Assembly (NCBI GenBank): GCA_946479475.1
Contig: CAMLGG010000033.1
Coordinates: forward strand, 1 to 30,216
Length of the DNA: 30,216 nucleotides
Source of the DNA: an uncultured Ideonella sp.
GTDB lineage: Bacteria; Pseudomonadota; Gammaproteobacteria; Burkholderiales; Burkholderiaceae
Direction: 5' to 3'
Shown: one piece after another, positions 16,266 to 24,354 of the stretch
Numbering within the stretch: position 1 is the stretch's first letter
Layout: every line of letters begins with the position of its first letter
The notes under the pieces: model-generated
What the model saw: the letters and a program-made list of their open reading frames with translations, nothing else
What the model was told of the DNA's origin: nothing
Database searches by the model: none
Made by a program: the position numbers and the translations under genes

Positions 16266-17705
16266 ATGACCCGCTCCCATCCTTCCCATCTGAGCCGGCG
16301 CGACTGGCTGCGCATGTTCGGCGGCGCCGCCGGCCTGGCCGCGCTCGGCGGCGTCGGCACCCTGGTGGCGCCGCGCGAAGCGCAGGCCGGCGACTACCGC
16401 GCCCTGGTCTGCATCTTCCTGTTCGGCGGCAACGACGGCTTCAACATGCTGGTGCCGACCGACAACACGCGCCACGGCCAGTACGCCACCGCCCGCGGCG
16501 AGCTCGCGTTGCCGCAGGCCGCGCTGCTGCCGCTGGCGGGCAGCCAGTACGGCTTCCACCCCGCCATGCAGTCGCTGCTGCCGGCCTGGTCCGCCAAGCG
16601 GCTCGCGCCCGTCCTCAACGTCGGCCCGCTGGCCGCGCCGCTGACCAAGGAGCAGTACCTGGCCGCGGGCGCGGATTCGCCCCTGGTGCCGGACAACCTC
16701 TTCTCGCACTCCGACCAGCAGCATGCCTGGGAAGGTGCCAGCACCGACAGCCTGTCGCGCACCGGCTGGGGCGCCCGCACCGCCGAGACCATGGCCACCA
16801 CCTACCCGGTGATCTCGCTGGGCGGCAACAGCCGCTTCACCAGCGGCAACTCGGGCTTCGGCCTGGTCCTGCCCGGCCCGGGCGGCCAGTTCGCCGCCAG
16901 CGGCCTGCGGCCCGAGGACATGAACTGGGTCGCCAACCAGAAGCGCAAGGCGGCCGTGGATGCCCTTTACGCGGCGGGCCAGGCCAGCCAGCTGGGCGAG
17001 GTCTTCGCCGCGCAGCAGCGCGATGCCTTCGCCATGTCGGAGCGCCTTGCCGCCCTGGTGGCGGGCAAGCCCGGCGATCCCGACGTCCCGGCCGCGATCG
17101 ACACCGCCTTCGGCTCCCTGATCGACGGCACGACGCTGGCCACCGACCTGGCGGGGCAGCTCTACCAGATCGCCAAGCTGATTGCCGGCCGCCAGCAGGT
17201 GCAAGGCGACCGCCACATCTATTTCGCCGGCATCGGCGGCTTCGATACCCACGCCGGGCAGATCGCCAACGGCGACAGCACGCAAGGCCTGCACGCCGGC
17301 CTGCTGACGGAGGTGGCCGACGCGATGGCCGCGTTCGACAGCGCCATGCAGGGCCTCGGCCTGGGAAAACAGGTCACCGCCTTCACCCAGAGCGACTTCG
17401 GCCGCACCTTCCTGCCCAACAACAGCCATGGCTCCGACCATGCCTGGGGCAACGTGCAGCTGGTCTGCGGCGGCGCCGTCAACGGCGGGACGACGTACGG
17501 CACCTATCCCACGCCGGTGCTGGGCGGCCCCGACGACGTCGGCGTGCAGGACTGGGAGAAGCAGGGCCGGTGGATCCCCACCGCGAGCGTCGACCAGTAC
17601 GCCTCGACGCTGCTGACCTGGTTCGGTGCCACCGCCACGCAGGTCGACACCATCCTGCCCGGCCTCGCCGCCTTCGGCGACAAGCGCTCGCTGGGGTTTG
17701 TCTAG
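16266..17705 (+). CDS. DUF1501 family protein with Tat signal
   Basis: The 479-residue product opens with a twin-arginine signal, SRRDWLRMFG (Arg11-Arg12), a hydrophobic stretch and an AQA cleavage site near residue 41, so it should be exported folded. The DUF1501 domain (Pfam name; sulfatase/alkaline-phosphatase-like fold) shows LFGGNDGFNMLVP (about 53-65), IGGFDTHAGQ (with Asp and His suitable for metal), TAFTQSDFGRTF, and SDHAWGN. It is cotranscribed with the DUF1800 gene. A joint function is likely because the pair is conserved, but its substrate is unknown. Use of the Tat route suggests a bound cofactor or metal. Confidence 0.9.
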   Translation: MTRSHPSHLSRRDWLRMFGGAAGLAALGGVGTLVAPREAQAGDYRALVCIFLFGGNDGFNMLVPTDNTRHGQYATARGELALPQAALLPLAGSQYGFHPAMQSLLPAWSAKRLAPVLNVGPLAAPLTKEQYLAAGADSPLVPDNLFSHSDQQHAWEGASTDSLSRTGWGARTAETMATTYPVISLGGNSRFTSGNSGFGLVLPGPGGQFAASGLRPEDMNWVANQKRKAAVDALYAAGQASQLGEVFAAQQRDAFAMSERLAALVAGKPGDPDVPAAIDTAFGSLIDGTTLATDLAGQLYQIAKLIAGRQQVQGDRHIYFAGIGGFDTHAGQIANGDSTQGLHAGLLTEVADAMAAFDSAMQGLGLGKQVTAFTQSDFGRTFLPNNSHGSDHAWGNVQLVCGGAVNGGTTYGTYPTPVLGGPDDVGVQDWEKQGRWIPTASVDQYASTLLTWFGATATQVDTILPGLAAFGDKRSLGFV

Positions 17706-17794
17706 CCCCCACGCCCCCTTGCCAGGGGGCGCCTTGCAGGCCCCCCGTGGGGGCTCGCGCAGCGGACCGGCGAAGCCGGATCCGCGCACGCCCT
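17706..17794. repeat. Structured dispersed repeat, copy 1
   Basis: This GC-rich element fills most of the gap between the convergent DUF1501 and ppx genes. It reads CCCCCACGCCCCCT, a short stem, then GGGGGCTCGCGCAGCGGACC, then CCGGC-GAA-GCCGG and ATCCGCGCACGCCC. The same blocks occur at 29414-29494 in the opposite orientation. Several internal inverted repeats allow a clover-like fold on either strand. It carries no gene and may act as a bidirectional terminator. Confidence 0.8.
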
Positions 17795-17819
17795 CGCTGG
17801 TGAGCGGCGCCGCGCGCGC

Positions 17820-19325
17820 TCAGCGCGGCAGTTCGAGTTGAAGCGTGCCGCTGCGCGACCAGGCCTCGGCCTCCTCGCGCAGCAGGTGCAGCGTGCGCGG
17901 CTGGGTGGCCGCCCATTCGGTCTGCCAGCGCAGGCGCGCGTTCTGGCCGTGCCGCTCGAGGTCGATCGCGTCGCCGTCGACCGGCGAGCGGGCGTGGCAC
18001 TTGATCACCGCCAGCCGCAGGCACAGCAACTGCCAGGCGACACCGTGCCGCGTCAATGCCTCGTCGATCTTGCGCAGGCCGCCCCGCTGGCCGAGGACCA
18101 GGTCGGCGACCCGCCGCTGCTGGCTTTGCGAGAAGCCGGCCGCGTCGACGTTCGCCACCAGATAGGCGCTGTGGCGGTGGTGGTCGTGGTGCGACACCAT
18201 CAGGCCGATCTCGTGCAGGTCCGCTGCCCAGCGCAATTCGTTGCGCCGCTCGCCGTCGGCCTGCGGGTCGACCTGCCTGTGCCAGCGCAATGCCAGCTCG
18301 CGCACCCGCCGGGCCTGCTCGCGGTCGACCGCGAAGCGGTGCTGCAGCCGCTGGACCGAATCGTCGCGAAGGTCGTGGCCGCGGGCCTGGTGACGGGCGA
18401 CCAGCCGGTCGTGCAGGTCGATGATCACGCCCTGCCGCAGCGCGCCCTTGGCCGGCAGGAGGTTCTCGATGCCGAAGTGCGTTGCCAGCGTGTAGAGGAT
18501 GGCCAGGCCGCCGGCCAGCACCGGCTTGCGCTCCGCCTTGAGCCCCGGCAGGGCGATGCGCTCGACCGAGCCGGCAGCGATGCACTCGCCGATCAGCCAG
18601 CGCAGGCCGTCGGGCGTGATGCGCCCGTCGGTGCGCCCGCTCGCGGCGAGCACCTCGGAGACGGCGCCCGCGGTCCCCGACGAGCCGAGCGCTTCGCGCC
18701 AGCGGTCGGGCGTGTAGGCGGCCAGCGCCTCTTCCAGCTCGGCGCCGGCAGCGACCTGGGCCGCCCGGAACGCGGCCGCCGTGTAGCGACCGTCCGGGAA
18801 ATAGCGCATGGAAAGGCTGACGCTGCCGACCTGGAACGACTCGGCCTGGCTCGGCGTCCTCCCGCGGCCGAGGATCATTTCCGTCGAGCGCCCGCCTATG
18901 TCTATCACCAGCCGCCGCTCGTCCGACGGCTGCAGGTGCGAGACCCCGGCGTAGATCAGCCGGGCCTCTTCGCGGCCGGAGATCACCTCGATCGGAAAGC
19001 CGAGCACGGCCTGCGCCCGCTCGAGGAAGGCATTGCGGTTGCGTGCCTCGCGCAGCGTCTGCGTGGCCACCGCGCGGACCTGCGGCGCGTCCAGCCCGGC
19101 CAGGCTCTCGCGGAATCGCTTCAGGCAGGCCAGGCCGCGCTGCGCCGCCTCGTCGGTCAGCATGCCGTCGGCGTCGAGCCCCGCGCCGAGCCGGACGGTC
19201 TCCTTCAGGTAAAGCTGGCGGCGGTAGCGCCCTTCGCGGACTTGACCGATCTCAAGCCGGAAGCTGTTCGAACCCATGTCGATGGCCGCCAGCAGGCCGG
19301 AGGGGGAGGGCAAACTTAGGGACAT
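17820..19325 (-). CDS. ppx: Exopolyphosphatase / guanosine pentaphosphate phosphatase
   Basis: The 501-residue enzyme belongs to the Ppx/GppA family, which removes phosphate from polyphosphate or pppGpp. The N-terminal ASKHA domain shows AIDMGSNSFRLEIG (14-27) as phosphate loop 1, ATQTLREARNRNAFL, ISGREEARLIYAGV with catalytic glutamate, and VIDIGGRSTEMILG as loop 2. The C-terminal part has an HD-like region, DLHEIGLMVSHHDHHRHSAY. Whether it acts on polyphosphate or pppGpp cannot be told. ATG at 19325 is preferred; the frame is open to 20966 but this is the antisense of the next gene. It is convergent with the DUF1501 gene and divergent from the copper oxidase gene. Confidence 0.93.
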   Translation of the reverse strand: MSLSLPSPSGLLAAIDMGSNSFRLEIGQVREGRYRRQLYLKETVRLGAGLDADGMLTDEAAQRGLACLKRFRESLAGLDAPQVRAVATQTLREARNRNAFLERAQAVLGFPIEVISGREEARLIYAGVSHLQPSDERRLVIDIGGRSTEMILGRGRTPSQAESFQVGSVSLSMRYFPDGRYTAAAFRAAQVAAGAELEEALAAYTPDRWREALGSSGTAGAVSEVLAASGRTDGRITPDGLRWLIGECIAAGSVERIALPGLKAERKPVLAGGLAILYTLATHFGIENLLPAKGALRQGVIIDLHDRLVARHQARGHDLRDDSVQRLQHRFAVDREQARRVRELALRWHRQVDPQADGERRNELRWAADLHEIGLMVSHHDHHRHSAYLVANVDAAGFSQSQQRRVADLVLGQRGGLRKIDEALTRHGVAWQLLCLRLAVIKCHARSPVDGDAIDLERHGQNARLRWQTEWAATQPRTLHLLREEAEAWSRSGTLQLELPR

Positions 19326-19403
19326 GGCCACGAATTGTGCAGGCGAAGTCAAGGGTGAACCGGCAGAATCCGGCCCAAACACCCTCAGTGGAGAGAGATA
19401 ACC

Positions 19404-21140
19404 ATGTTGCGCATGACCTCCCAGGCCGGAAAGCCGGCGCGGCTCGGCCGCACCGGCCGCCATGCCCTGAAGCTGGTGGCCATTGCCGCCCTGGCCAGCT
19501 GCGGTGGCTCGCACTCCCCGGATGCCTCGTCGATGGTCGAGGAGGACCGCGCCCAGGCCCAGGCCCAGACGCAGGCCCCGGTGGATTACGGCGCCGGCCC
19601 GGGCGTGGCTTACGACGAGTCCCAGGACACCGGCCGCGAGGCCATCCTCGGCCAGCAGACTGCCCTCGGCATCTCGGTGCCCAGCGGCCCCCCTGACGCG
19701 AACGTCAAGGGTGTCTTCGGTGCCCCGTTCAGCTGGCCTCTCATCCCTCTGCACACCATCCTGCTGCCCGACGGCCGCGTGCTGAGCTACGGCAGCAAGC
19801 CGAGCGGCATCCAGGGGGCGCTCCTGAACTACGCCATCTGGGACCCTGCGCTGGGCATGGGCTCGAAGTCCAAGCTCCTGCTGTCCAACACCACCGGCAC
19901 CGACATCTTCTGCGCCGGCCAGGCCCTGCTGCCGGGCAGCGGCAACGTCCTCATCGTCGGCGGCGACCGCATCGTGAACGGCCAGCGCAACTACGCCAAC
20001 CGCGACGTCAACCTCTTCACACCAGCCGACAACGCCTTGACGAAGCAGGGCCAGTCGATGGCCTACCAGCGCTGGTACGCCACCCTGATCACCACCGCCA
20101 ACGGCGAGCAGGCCGTGATCGGCGGGCGGGACGACCGGTACTACGAAGGCAACAGCCAGTACCCCCCGACCGACGACACCTACGCCAGCACGCCCGAGGT
20201 CTACAGCGCCACCACCGGCTGGCGCACGCTGACCACCGCCAAGAGCGACTACGCCTACGGCTCGGTGCTGCAGAGCTGGAACTACCCACGCGCCTGGTGG
20301 AGCCCGGCCGGCCAGGTCTTCATCCTGGTCACCTCGGGCAAGATCTTCTCGCTCGACGTCGCGGGCACGGGCAAGGTCGTGCAACTGCCTGGCACGCTGC
20401 CCTCGGGCAACTACAACCTGCCGGCGGTGATGTACCAGCCGGGCAAGATCCTCTCGGTGCGCGATGCCGGCAAGGCGGTCACGGTGGACATCAACGGCGA
20501 AGCCCCGGTGATCGCGCCCACGGCCTCGCTGATGGGCGACCGCCAGTTCGGCAACGCCACGGTGCTGGCGGATGGCAAGGTCTGGGCCAACGGCGGCTCC
20601 TCGACGGCCAACGACCTCGTCGGCGCGTTCTACGACTCCGAGACCTGGGATCCGGCCACCGGCACCTGGACGCCGGCCGCCACCGCGGTCAAGCCGCGCC
20701 TGTACCACAGCATCTCGATGCTGATGCCTGACGGCACGGTGCTCACCGGCGGAGGCGGCGCGCCCGGCCCGGTGTCCAACATGAACGCGGAGATCTACTT
20801 CCCGCCCTACCTCTACAAGAACGATGGCTCCGGCCTGCCGGCGACGAGGCCGGGCATCGTCACCGCACCCTCGGCCGCGAACTGGGGCGATGCGATCCCG
20901 GTGGTGATGAACAACAAGAACGCCGTTGCCCGCATGACGCTCGTGCGCTTCGGTGCCGTGACCCACGCGTTCAGCAACGAGCAGCGCTTCCAGGACCTGA
21001 GCTTCACCCAGAGCGGCAAGAACCTGACGGTGACGCTGCCCGCTTCGGCCAACAATGCGCCACCGGGCTACTACATGCTGTTCGCCCTCGACGCGCAGGG
21101 CGTGCCTTCCAAGGCCAAGGTGCTGCGGCTGGGCAGCTGA
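19404..21140 (+). CDS. Copper radical oxidase (galactose-oxidase-like) lipoprotein
   Basis: The 578-residue product has a signal peptide with lipobox LASC (Cys33), a seven-blade Kelch-like propeller, and a C-terminal DUF1929 early-set domain. Comparing with galactose oxidase and GlxA, all radical-copper residues can be placed: Cys170 (TDIFCAGQALLP) and Tyr225 (YQRWYATLIT) for the thioether-linked radical, Tyr434 and His435 (RLYHSISMLMPDG), and His521 (AVTHAFSNEQRF). It should oxidise an alcohol or aldehyde with O2, giving H2O2, on the cell surface; the substrate cannot be told. ATG follows GGAGAGAG. A terminator follows the stop. Bacterial members are best known from actinomycetes and some proteobacteria. 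Confidence 0.88.
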   Translation: MLRMTSQAGKPARLGRTGRHALKLVAIAALASCGGSHSPDASSMVEEDRAQAQAQTQAPVDYGAGPGVAYDESQDTGREAILGQQTALGISVPSGPPDANVKGVFGAPFSWPLIPLHTILLPDGRVLSYGSKPSGIQGALLNYAIWDPALGMGSKSKLLLSNTTGTDIFCAGQALLPGSGNVLIVGGDRIVNGQRNYANRDVNLFTPADNALTKQGQSMAYQRWYATLITTANGEQAVIGGRDDRYYEGNSQYPPTDDTYASTPEVYSATTGWRTLTTAKSDYAYGSVLQSWNYPRAWWSPAGQVFILVTSGKIFSLDVAGTGKVVQLPGTLPSGNYNLPAVMYQPGKILSVRDAGKAVTVDINGEAPVIAPTASLMGDRQFGNATVLADGKVWANGGSSTANDLVGAFYDSETWDPATGTWTPAATAVKPRLYHSISMLMPDGTVLTGGGGAPGPVSNMNAEIYFPPYLYKNDGSGLPATRPGIVTAPSAANWGDAIPVVMNNKNAVARMTLVRFGAVTHAFSNEQRFQDLSFTQSGKNLTVTLPASANNAPPGYYMLFALDAQGVPSKAKVLRLGS

Positions 21141-21197
21141 CCGGTGCCCCGGCGGCCCGGGGTCATCTCGCCGCTTGAATTAAGATCAGAGACTGTC

Positions 21198-21227
21198 GCC
21201 GCGCCCCACCGGGCGCGGCTTTGTTTT
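21198..21227 (+). terminator. Rho-independent terminator after the copper oxidase gene
   Basis: A 9-bp perfect GC stem (21198-21206 with 21211-21219), loop CACC, and TTTGTTTT after it. It stands 57 bases after the copper oxidase stop and only 14 bases before the ATG of the ZIP gene, so it also lies in the 5' region of that gene. Confidence 0.85.
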
Positions 21228-21241
21228 CGCCCGGCCGCCGA

Positions 21242-22018
21242 ATGACCCTGCTCTACATCATCGCCGCCACGCTCATCGGCGGCGTGCTGTCGGTGGTGAT
21301 CGCCGCCTCGATGACCTTCGCCGTGCTGGGCCGGCTGGTCAAGCACCTGGTCAGCCTTTCCACCGGCGTGCTCCTGGCGACGGCGCTGCTGCACGTGCTG
21401 CCCGAGGCGTTCGAGAGCAGTGTCAGTCCGGATGCGCTGTTCGCCACCCTTCTGGCGGGGCTGCTGTTCTTCTTCCTGCTGGAAAAGGCCGAGCTCTACC
21501 GCCACGCCCACCACCACGAGGGCGACGGGCACGGGCACCATCACCACTTCGATGCCGAGCAGGCCGGCCGCGGCGGCTTCAGCGTGCTGGTCGGTGACAG
21601 CATCCACAACTTCTGCGACGGCATCATCATCGCCGCCGCCTTCCTCGCCAGCCCGGAGCTGGGCGCCACCACCTCGCTCGCGATCATCCTGCACGAGATT
21701 CCGCAGGAGGTGGGCGACACCATCGTGCTGATCAACGCCGGCTTCAGCCGTCGCAAGGCCTTGCTGTACAACGCGATGTCGGGCCTGACGGCGGTCGCCG
21801 GCGGGATCCTCGGCTATTTCGTGGTCGGGACCTGGCAGGCCATGTTCCCCTACCTGCTGGTGGTGGCCTCGAGCAGCTTCATCTACGTGGCCGTGGCCGA
21901 CCTGATCCCGCAGATGCAGCGTCACCTGCCCTGGCGCGAGCTGGTGGCGCAGGTGGCCTGGATAGGCGCGGGCCTGGCGATCATCCTGGCCGCGACCCAC
22001 TGGCTGCACGGCGGCTGA
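21242..22018 (+). CDS. ZIP-family divalent metal transporter
   Basis: The 258-residue inner-membrane protein belongs to the ZIP family (import of zinc or related metals into the cytoplasm). Signatures: LVSLSTGVLLATALLHVLPE (37-56), a His-rich loop RHAHHHEGDGHGHHHH (about 87-102), DSIHNFCDGIIIAA (119-132; metal-site His, Asn and Asp), and LHEIPQEVGD (150-159; second metal set). Eight helices fit. ATG at 21242 is the natural start; the frame extends to a TTG at 21221, which lies inside the terminator T-tract. The Shine-Dalgarno is poor. A possible -10 (TTAAGAT, near 21179) precedes the hairpin. It is convergent with the universal stress gene. Confidence 0.9.
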   Translation: MTLLYIIAATLIGGVLSVVIAASMTFAVLGRLVKHLVSLSTGVLLATALLHVLPEAFESSVSPDALFATLLAGLLFFFLLEKAELYRHAHHHEGDGHGHHHHFDAEQAGRGGFSVLVGDSIHNFCDGIIIAAAFLASPELGATTSLAIILHEIPQEVGDTIVLINAGFSRRKALLYNAMSGLTAVAGGILGYFVVGTWQAMFPYLLVVASSSFIYVAVADLIPQMQRHLPWRELVAQVAWIGAGLAIILAATHWLHGG

Positions 22019-22031
22019 CCCGCCGCCGTGC
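22006..22031. terminator. Hairpin at the convergent ends of the ZIP and stress protein genes
   Basis: GCACGGCGG (22006-22014) pairs perfectly with CCGCCGTGC (22023-22031), overlapping the ZIP stop codon. It lies in the 27-base gap between the two convergent genes. There is no T-tract, so it is at best a partial terminator. Confidence 0.4.
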
Positions 22032-22045
22032 GCCGTGCCGGCGCA

Positions 22046-22480
22046 TCACTTGATGACCAGGATGGGCACTTCGGAGTGGGTCAGCACCTTCTGCGTCTCG
22101 CTGCCGAGCAACAACGCGCTCACGCCGCGCCGGCCGTGCGAGGCCATGACGATCAGGTCGCAGCCCTGGCTCTTGGCGTGGTCGGTGATCGCCTCCCAGG
22201 GGTGCAGTGCCTCGATGGTGTGGCCCGCGCAGTCCAGGCCCTCCTTGGTGGCCTCGTCGACCACGGCCTTCACCCGCGCCGAGGCGATGCGCTCCTGGGC
22301 GTCGTAGAACTCCTGCGGCGGGACCGGCTGCATCTCCGAGATCGCGCTGTAGGGGAAGGGCTCCTTCACGCTGATGGTCGACAGCTTGGCTCCCAGGGTC
22401 TTGGCCAGCGTGATCGCGGTCTTGACGGCCTTGGCGGTGATGTCCGAGCCGTCGGTCGGGACCAGGATGTTGCGGTACAT
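22046..22480 (-). CDS. Universal stress protein (UspA family)
   Basis: The 144-residue single-domain Usp starts MYRNILVPTDGSDITAKAV, with the usual Asp near the nucleotide pocket. The phosphate-binding signature near the C-terminus is ASHGRRGVSALLLGSETQKVL (conforming to G-x2-G-x9-G-S except that the first Gly is Ala), followed by SEVPILVI. ATP binding is likely but not certain. Such proteins appear in stress, stationary phase or oxygen limitation. A good Shine-Dalgarno (AAAGGAG) decides the start; the frame is open to 22522. An FNR/FixK-like box lies 76-89 bases upstream. Confidence 0.93.
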   Translation of the reverse strand: MYRNILVPTDGSDITAKAVKTAITLAKTLGAKLSTISVKEPFPYSAISEMQPVPPQEFYDAQERIASARVKAVVDEATKEGLDCAGHTIEALHPWEAITDHAKSQGCDLIVMASHGRRGVSALLLGSETQKVLTHSEVPILVIK

Positions 22481-22555
22481 GCGGCACTCCTTTCTGGTGT
22501 CTGCCGGGCAACGGCCGGGCACGAGCGAAGTGTTGCGCGTTCGGCGCCGCTTGTC

Positions 22556-22569
22556 TTGACCCCTGTCAA
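22556..22569. promoter_or_regulatory. FNR/FixK-like box upstream of the stress protein gene
   Basis: TTGAC-CCCT-GTCAA matches the TTGA[TC]-N4-[GA]TCAA pattern of the CRP/FNR superfamily (FNR, Anr, FixK) and extends one base on each side as CTTGAC-N4-GTCAAG. On the minus strand a weak -10 (AACACT, 22534-22529) would put transcription start near 22522, with the box centre about 41 bases upstream, the class II activator position. This suggests induction at low oxygen. Confidence 0.55.
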
Positions 22570-22588
22570 GGCCGGGGCGCGGGCCTTC

Positions 22589-23452
22589 TCAGCAGCGGGC
22601 GACCGGCCGCGCCGGGTCGGCCGACCACTCGCTCCACGAGCCGGGATAAAGCGCGGATCCCGGCAGCCCGGCGGCCTCCATCGCGAGCAGGTTGTGGCAG
22701 GCGGTGACCCCTGAACCGCAGTAGTGGGCGATGCGCTCCGGCGCCGTCCCGAAGGCCTCGAACACGCGGCGCAGCTCCGCCGCGGGCCGGAAGCGGCCGT
22801 CCGGGCCCAGGTTGTCCTTGAAGAAGCGGTGGCGCGCGCCGGGGATGTGGCCGGCCTGGGTGTCGAGCGGCTCCACCTCGCCGCGGTAGCGCTCGCCTGC
22901 GCGCGCGTCGACCAGCAGGCAGGCTCCCGGTTCCTCGAGGAGGCGGGCCGCATCGATCGTCGGCATGGCCTGCGGACGCAGCGGGTAGCCTTCGGCGGCC
23001 GGCGCGTGAGGGGTCACCCCTTGCTCCAGCGGCCCGCCGGCGGCTTGCCAGGCCGCCAGGCCGCCGTCCAGCACGGCGACTTCGGTGTGACCGAGCCAGC
23101 GCAGCAGCCACCACGCGTGGGCCGCGTAGGGCCCGCCCTGGGCGTCGCAGGCGACAACCGGCGTGTTCCCCGCGATGCCCCAATGCGCCAGCGTTGCCGC
23201 CAGCGCCTCGCGCGACGGCAGGGGATGTCGGCCACCGTCGATCGCGCCCCGCACGGTCTTCGGCCCGCACAGGTCACGGTCCAGGTGGGCGTAGCGGGCG
23301 CCTGGCAGGTGGCCGGCAACGAAGGCTGCCTCGCCCGCGTTCACGTCGGCCAGGTCGAAGCTGCAGTCCAGCACCACCGGCCAGTCCGGCGTGTCCAGCC
23401 GGGAGTGAAGTTCGGCAGCGCTGATCAGCGGAGCAGGGAGCGGCTGGGCCAT
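22589..23452 (-). CDS. sseA: Sulfurtransferase (3-mercaptopyruvate/thiosulfate type)
   Basis: The 287-residue two-rhodanese-domain enzyme transfers sulfane sulfur from 3-mercaptopyruvate or thiosulfate to a thiol or cyanide. The inactive N-terminal domain has HLPGARYAHLDRDL (48-61) and VVACDAQGGPYAAHAWWLLR (99-118), with Asp where rhodaneses may have Cys. The active domain has LLVDARAGERYRGE (179-192), GHIPGARH (201-208), and the catalytic loop CGSGVTAC starting at Cys245, the form typical of mercaptopyruvate sulfurtransferases. It follows the DMT transporter gene by 8 bases and probably shares its transcript with trpS. Confidence 0.92.
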   Translation of the reverse strand: MAQPLPAPLISAAELHSRLDTPDWPVVLDCSFDLADVNAGEAAFVAGHLPGARYAHLDRDLCGPKTVRGAIDGGRHPLPSREALAATLAHWGIAGNTPVVACDAQGGPYAAHAWWLLRWLGHTEVAVLDGGLAAWQAAGGPLEQGVTPHAPAAEGYPLRPQAMPTIDAARLLEEPGACLLVDARAGERYRGEVEPLDTQAGHIPGARHRFFKDNLGPDGRFRPAAELRRVFEAFGTAPERIAHYCGSGVTACHNLLAMEAAGLPGSALYPGSWSEWSADPARPVARC

Positions 23453-23460
23453 GGTGGTTC

Positions 23461-24354
23461 TCAGGACTCGAAGGTGGAGGTGTCGTTCGCCGCCGCCGCG
23501 GCGCTGCGCTGCCGCAGCCGGGTGGCGGCGAGGCCGGCGCCGACGATCAGCGCCATGCCGGCCAGGGCGCTGGCCGTGACCGGGTCATCGAAGAGCAGCA
23601 CGCCGTAGGCGAAGGAGAACACGATCCCCATGTACTGCAGGCTGGCGTTCGACAAGGCCTTGCCGATGGCATAGGCGCGGGTCATCAGCATCTGGGCGAC
23701 GGTGGCCAGCACGCCGGTGGCCAGCAGCAGCGCGATGCCCGTCCAGGTGTGCGGATGGACGCCGCTCGCGATCGTCAGCATGGCGCCTGCGAGGAGGCCG
23801 CCCAGCGAGAAGTAGAAGACCACGCGGTACTCCGGCTCCCCGACGCGGCCGAGCGCCGTGACCTGCATGTAGGCCAGGGCGGCACCGACGCCCGAGGCCA
23901 GGCCCGCCAGCGCACCGCGGAACTGGTCCTTGTCCAGCGTCGGCTGCAGTACCAGCGCCACTCCGGCAAAGCCGGTGAGCACGGTGGCGATGAGCCGGGG
24001 GTCGACGCGGGCGGAGCCCATCACGATGGCCCCGCCGATGAGGAACAGCGCCATCCAGACCGAGCTCATGTAGTTGAGCGTGATGGAGGTGGCCAGCGGA
24101 AGCTGGCCGATCGAATAGAACCACAGCACCAGCGAGATCACACCGATCAGGCTGCGCCAGAAATGCATGCCCGGCACCGAGGTGCCGAGGCTGCCGCCGC
24201 GAAGGCGAGTGAGGCCGGCGATGAAGACCATGCCCACCAGGCTGCGGTACATCACGATCTCGCCGGCGCCGTAGTGCGCCGAGGCGAGCTTCACGCACAC
24301 GCCCATCGTCGAGAACAGCAGCGACGCGAGCAGCATCAACACGGGCGCGGACAC
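23461..24354 (-). CDS. DMT-superfamily (EamA) transporter
   Basis: The 297-residue inner-membrane protein has ten predicted helices in two EamA repeats. Marks are LLFSTMGVCVKLAS (helix 1), EIVMYRSLVGMVFIAGL (helix 2), LATSITLNYMSSVWMALF and, in the second repeat, RAYAIGKALSNASLQYMGIVFSFAYGV split over helices 8-9. Such proteins export amino acids, purines or other metabolites; the substrate is unknown. GTG at 24354 overlaps the trpS stop (TAGTG), supporting this start; an ATG six codons in is an alternative. Confidence 0.88.
   Translation of the reverse strand: MSAPVLMLLASLLFSTMGVCVKLASAHYGAGEIVMYRSLVGMVFIAGLTRLRGGSLGTSVPGMHFWRSLIGVISLVLWFYSIGQLPLATSITLNYMSSVWMALFLIGGAIVMGSARVDPRLIATVLTGFAGVALVLQPTLDKDQFRGALAGLASGVGAALAYMQVTALGRVGEPEYRVVFYFSLGGLLAGAMLTIASGVHPHTWTGIALLLATGVLATVAQMLMTRAYAIGKALSNASLQYMGIVFSFAYGVLLFDDPVTASALAGMALIVGAGLAATRLRQRSAAAAANDTSTFES

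Noticed and set aside
21490..21560. Simple CAC/CAT repeat of interest in itself
   Set aside because: It encodes the normal His-rich loop of a ZIP transporter.
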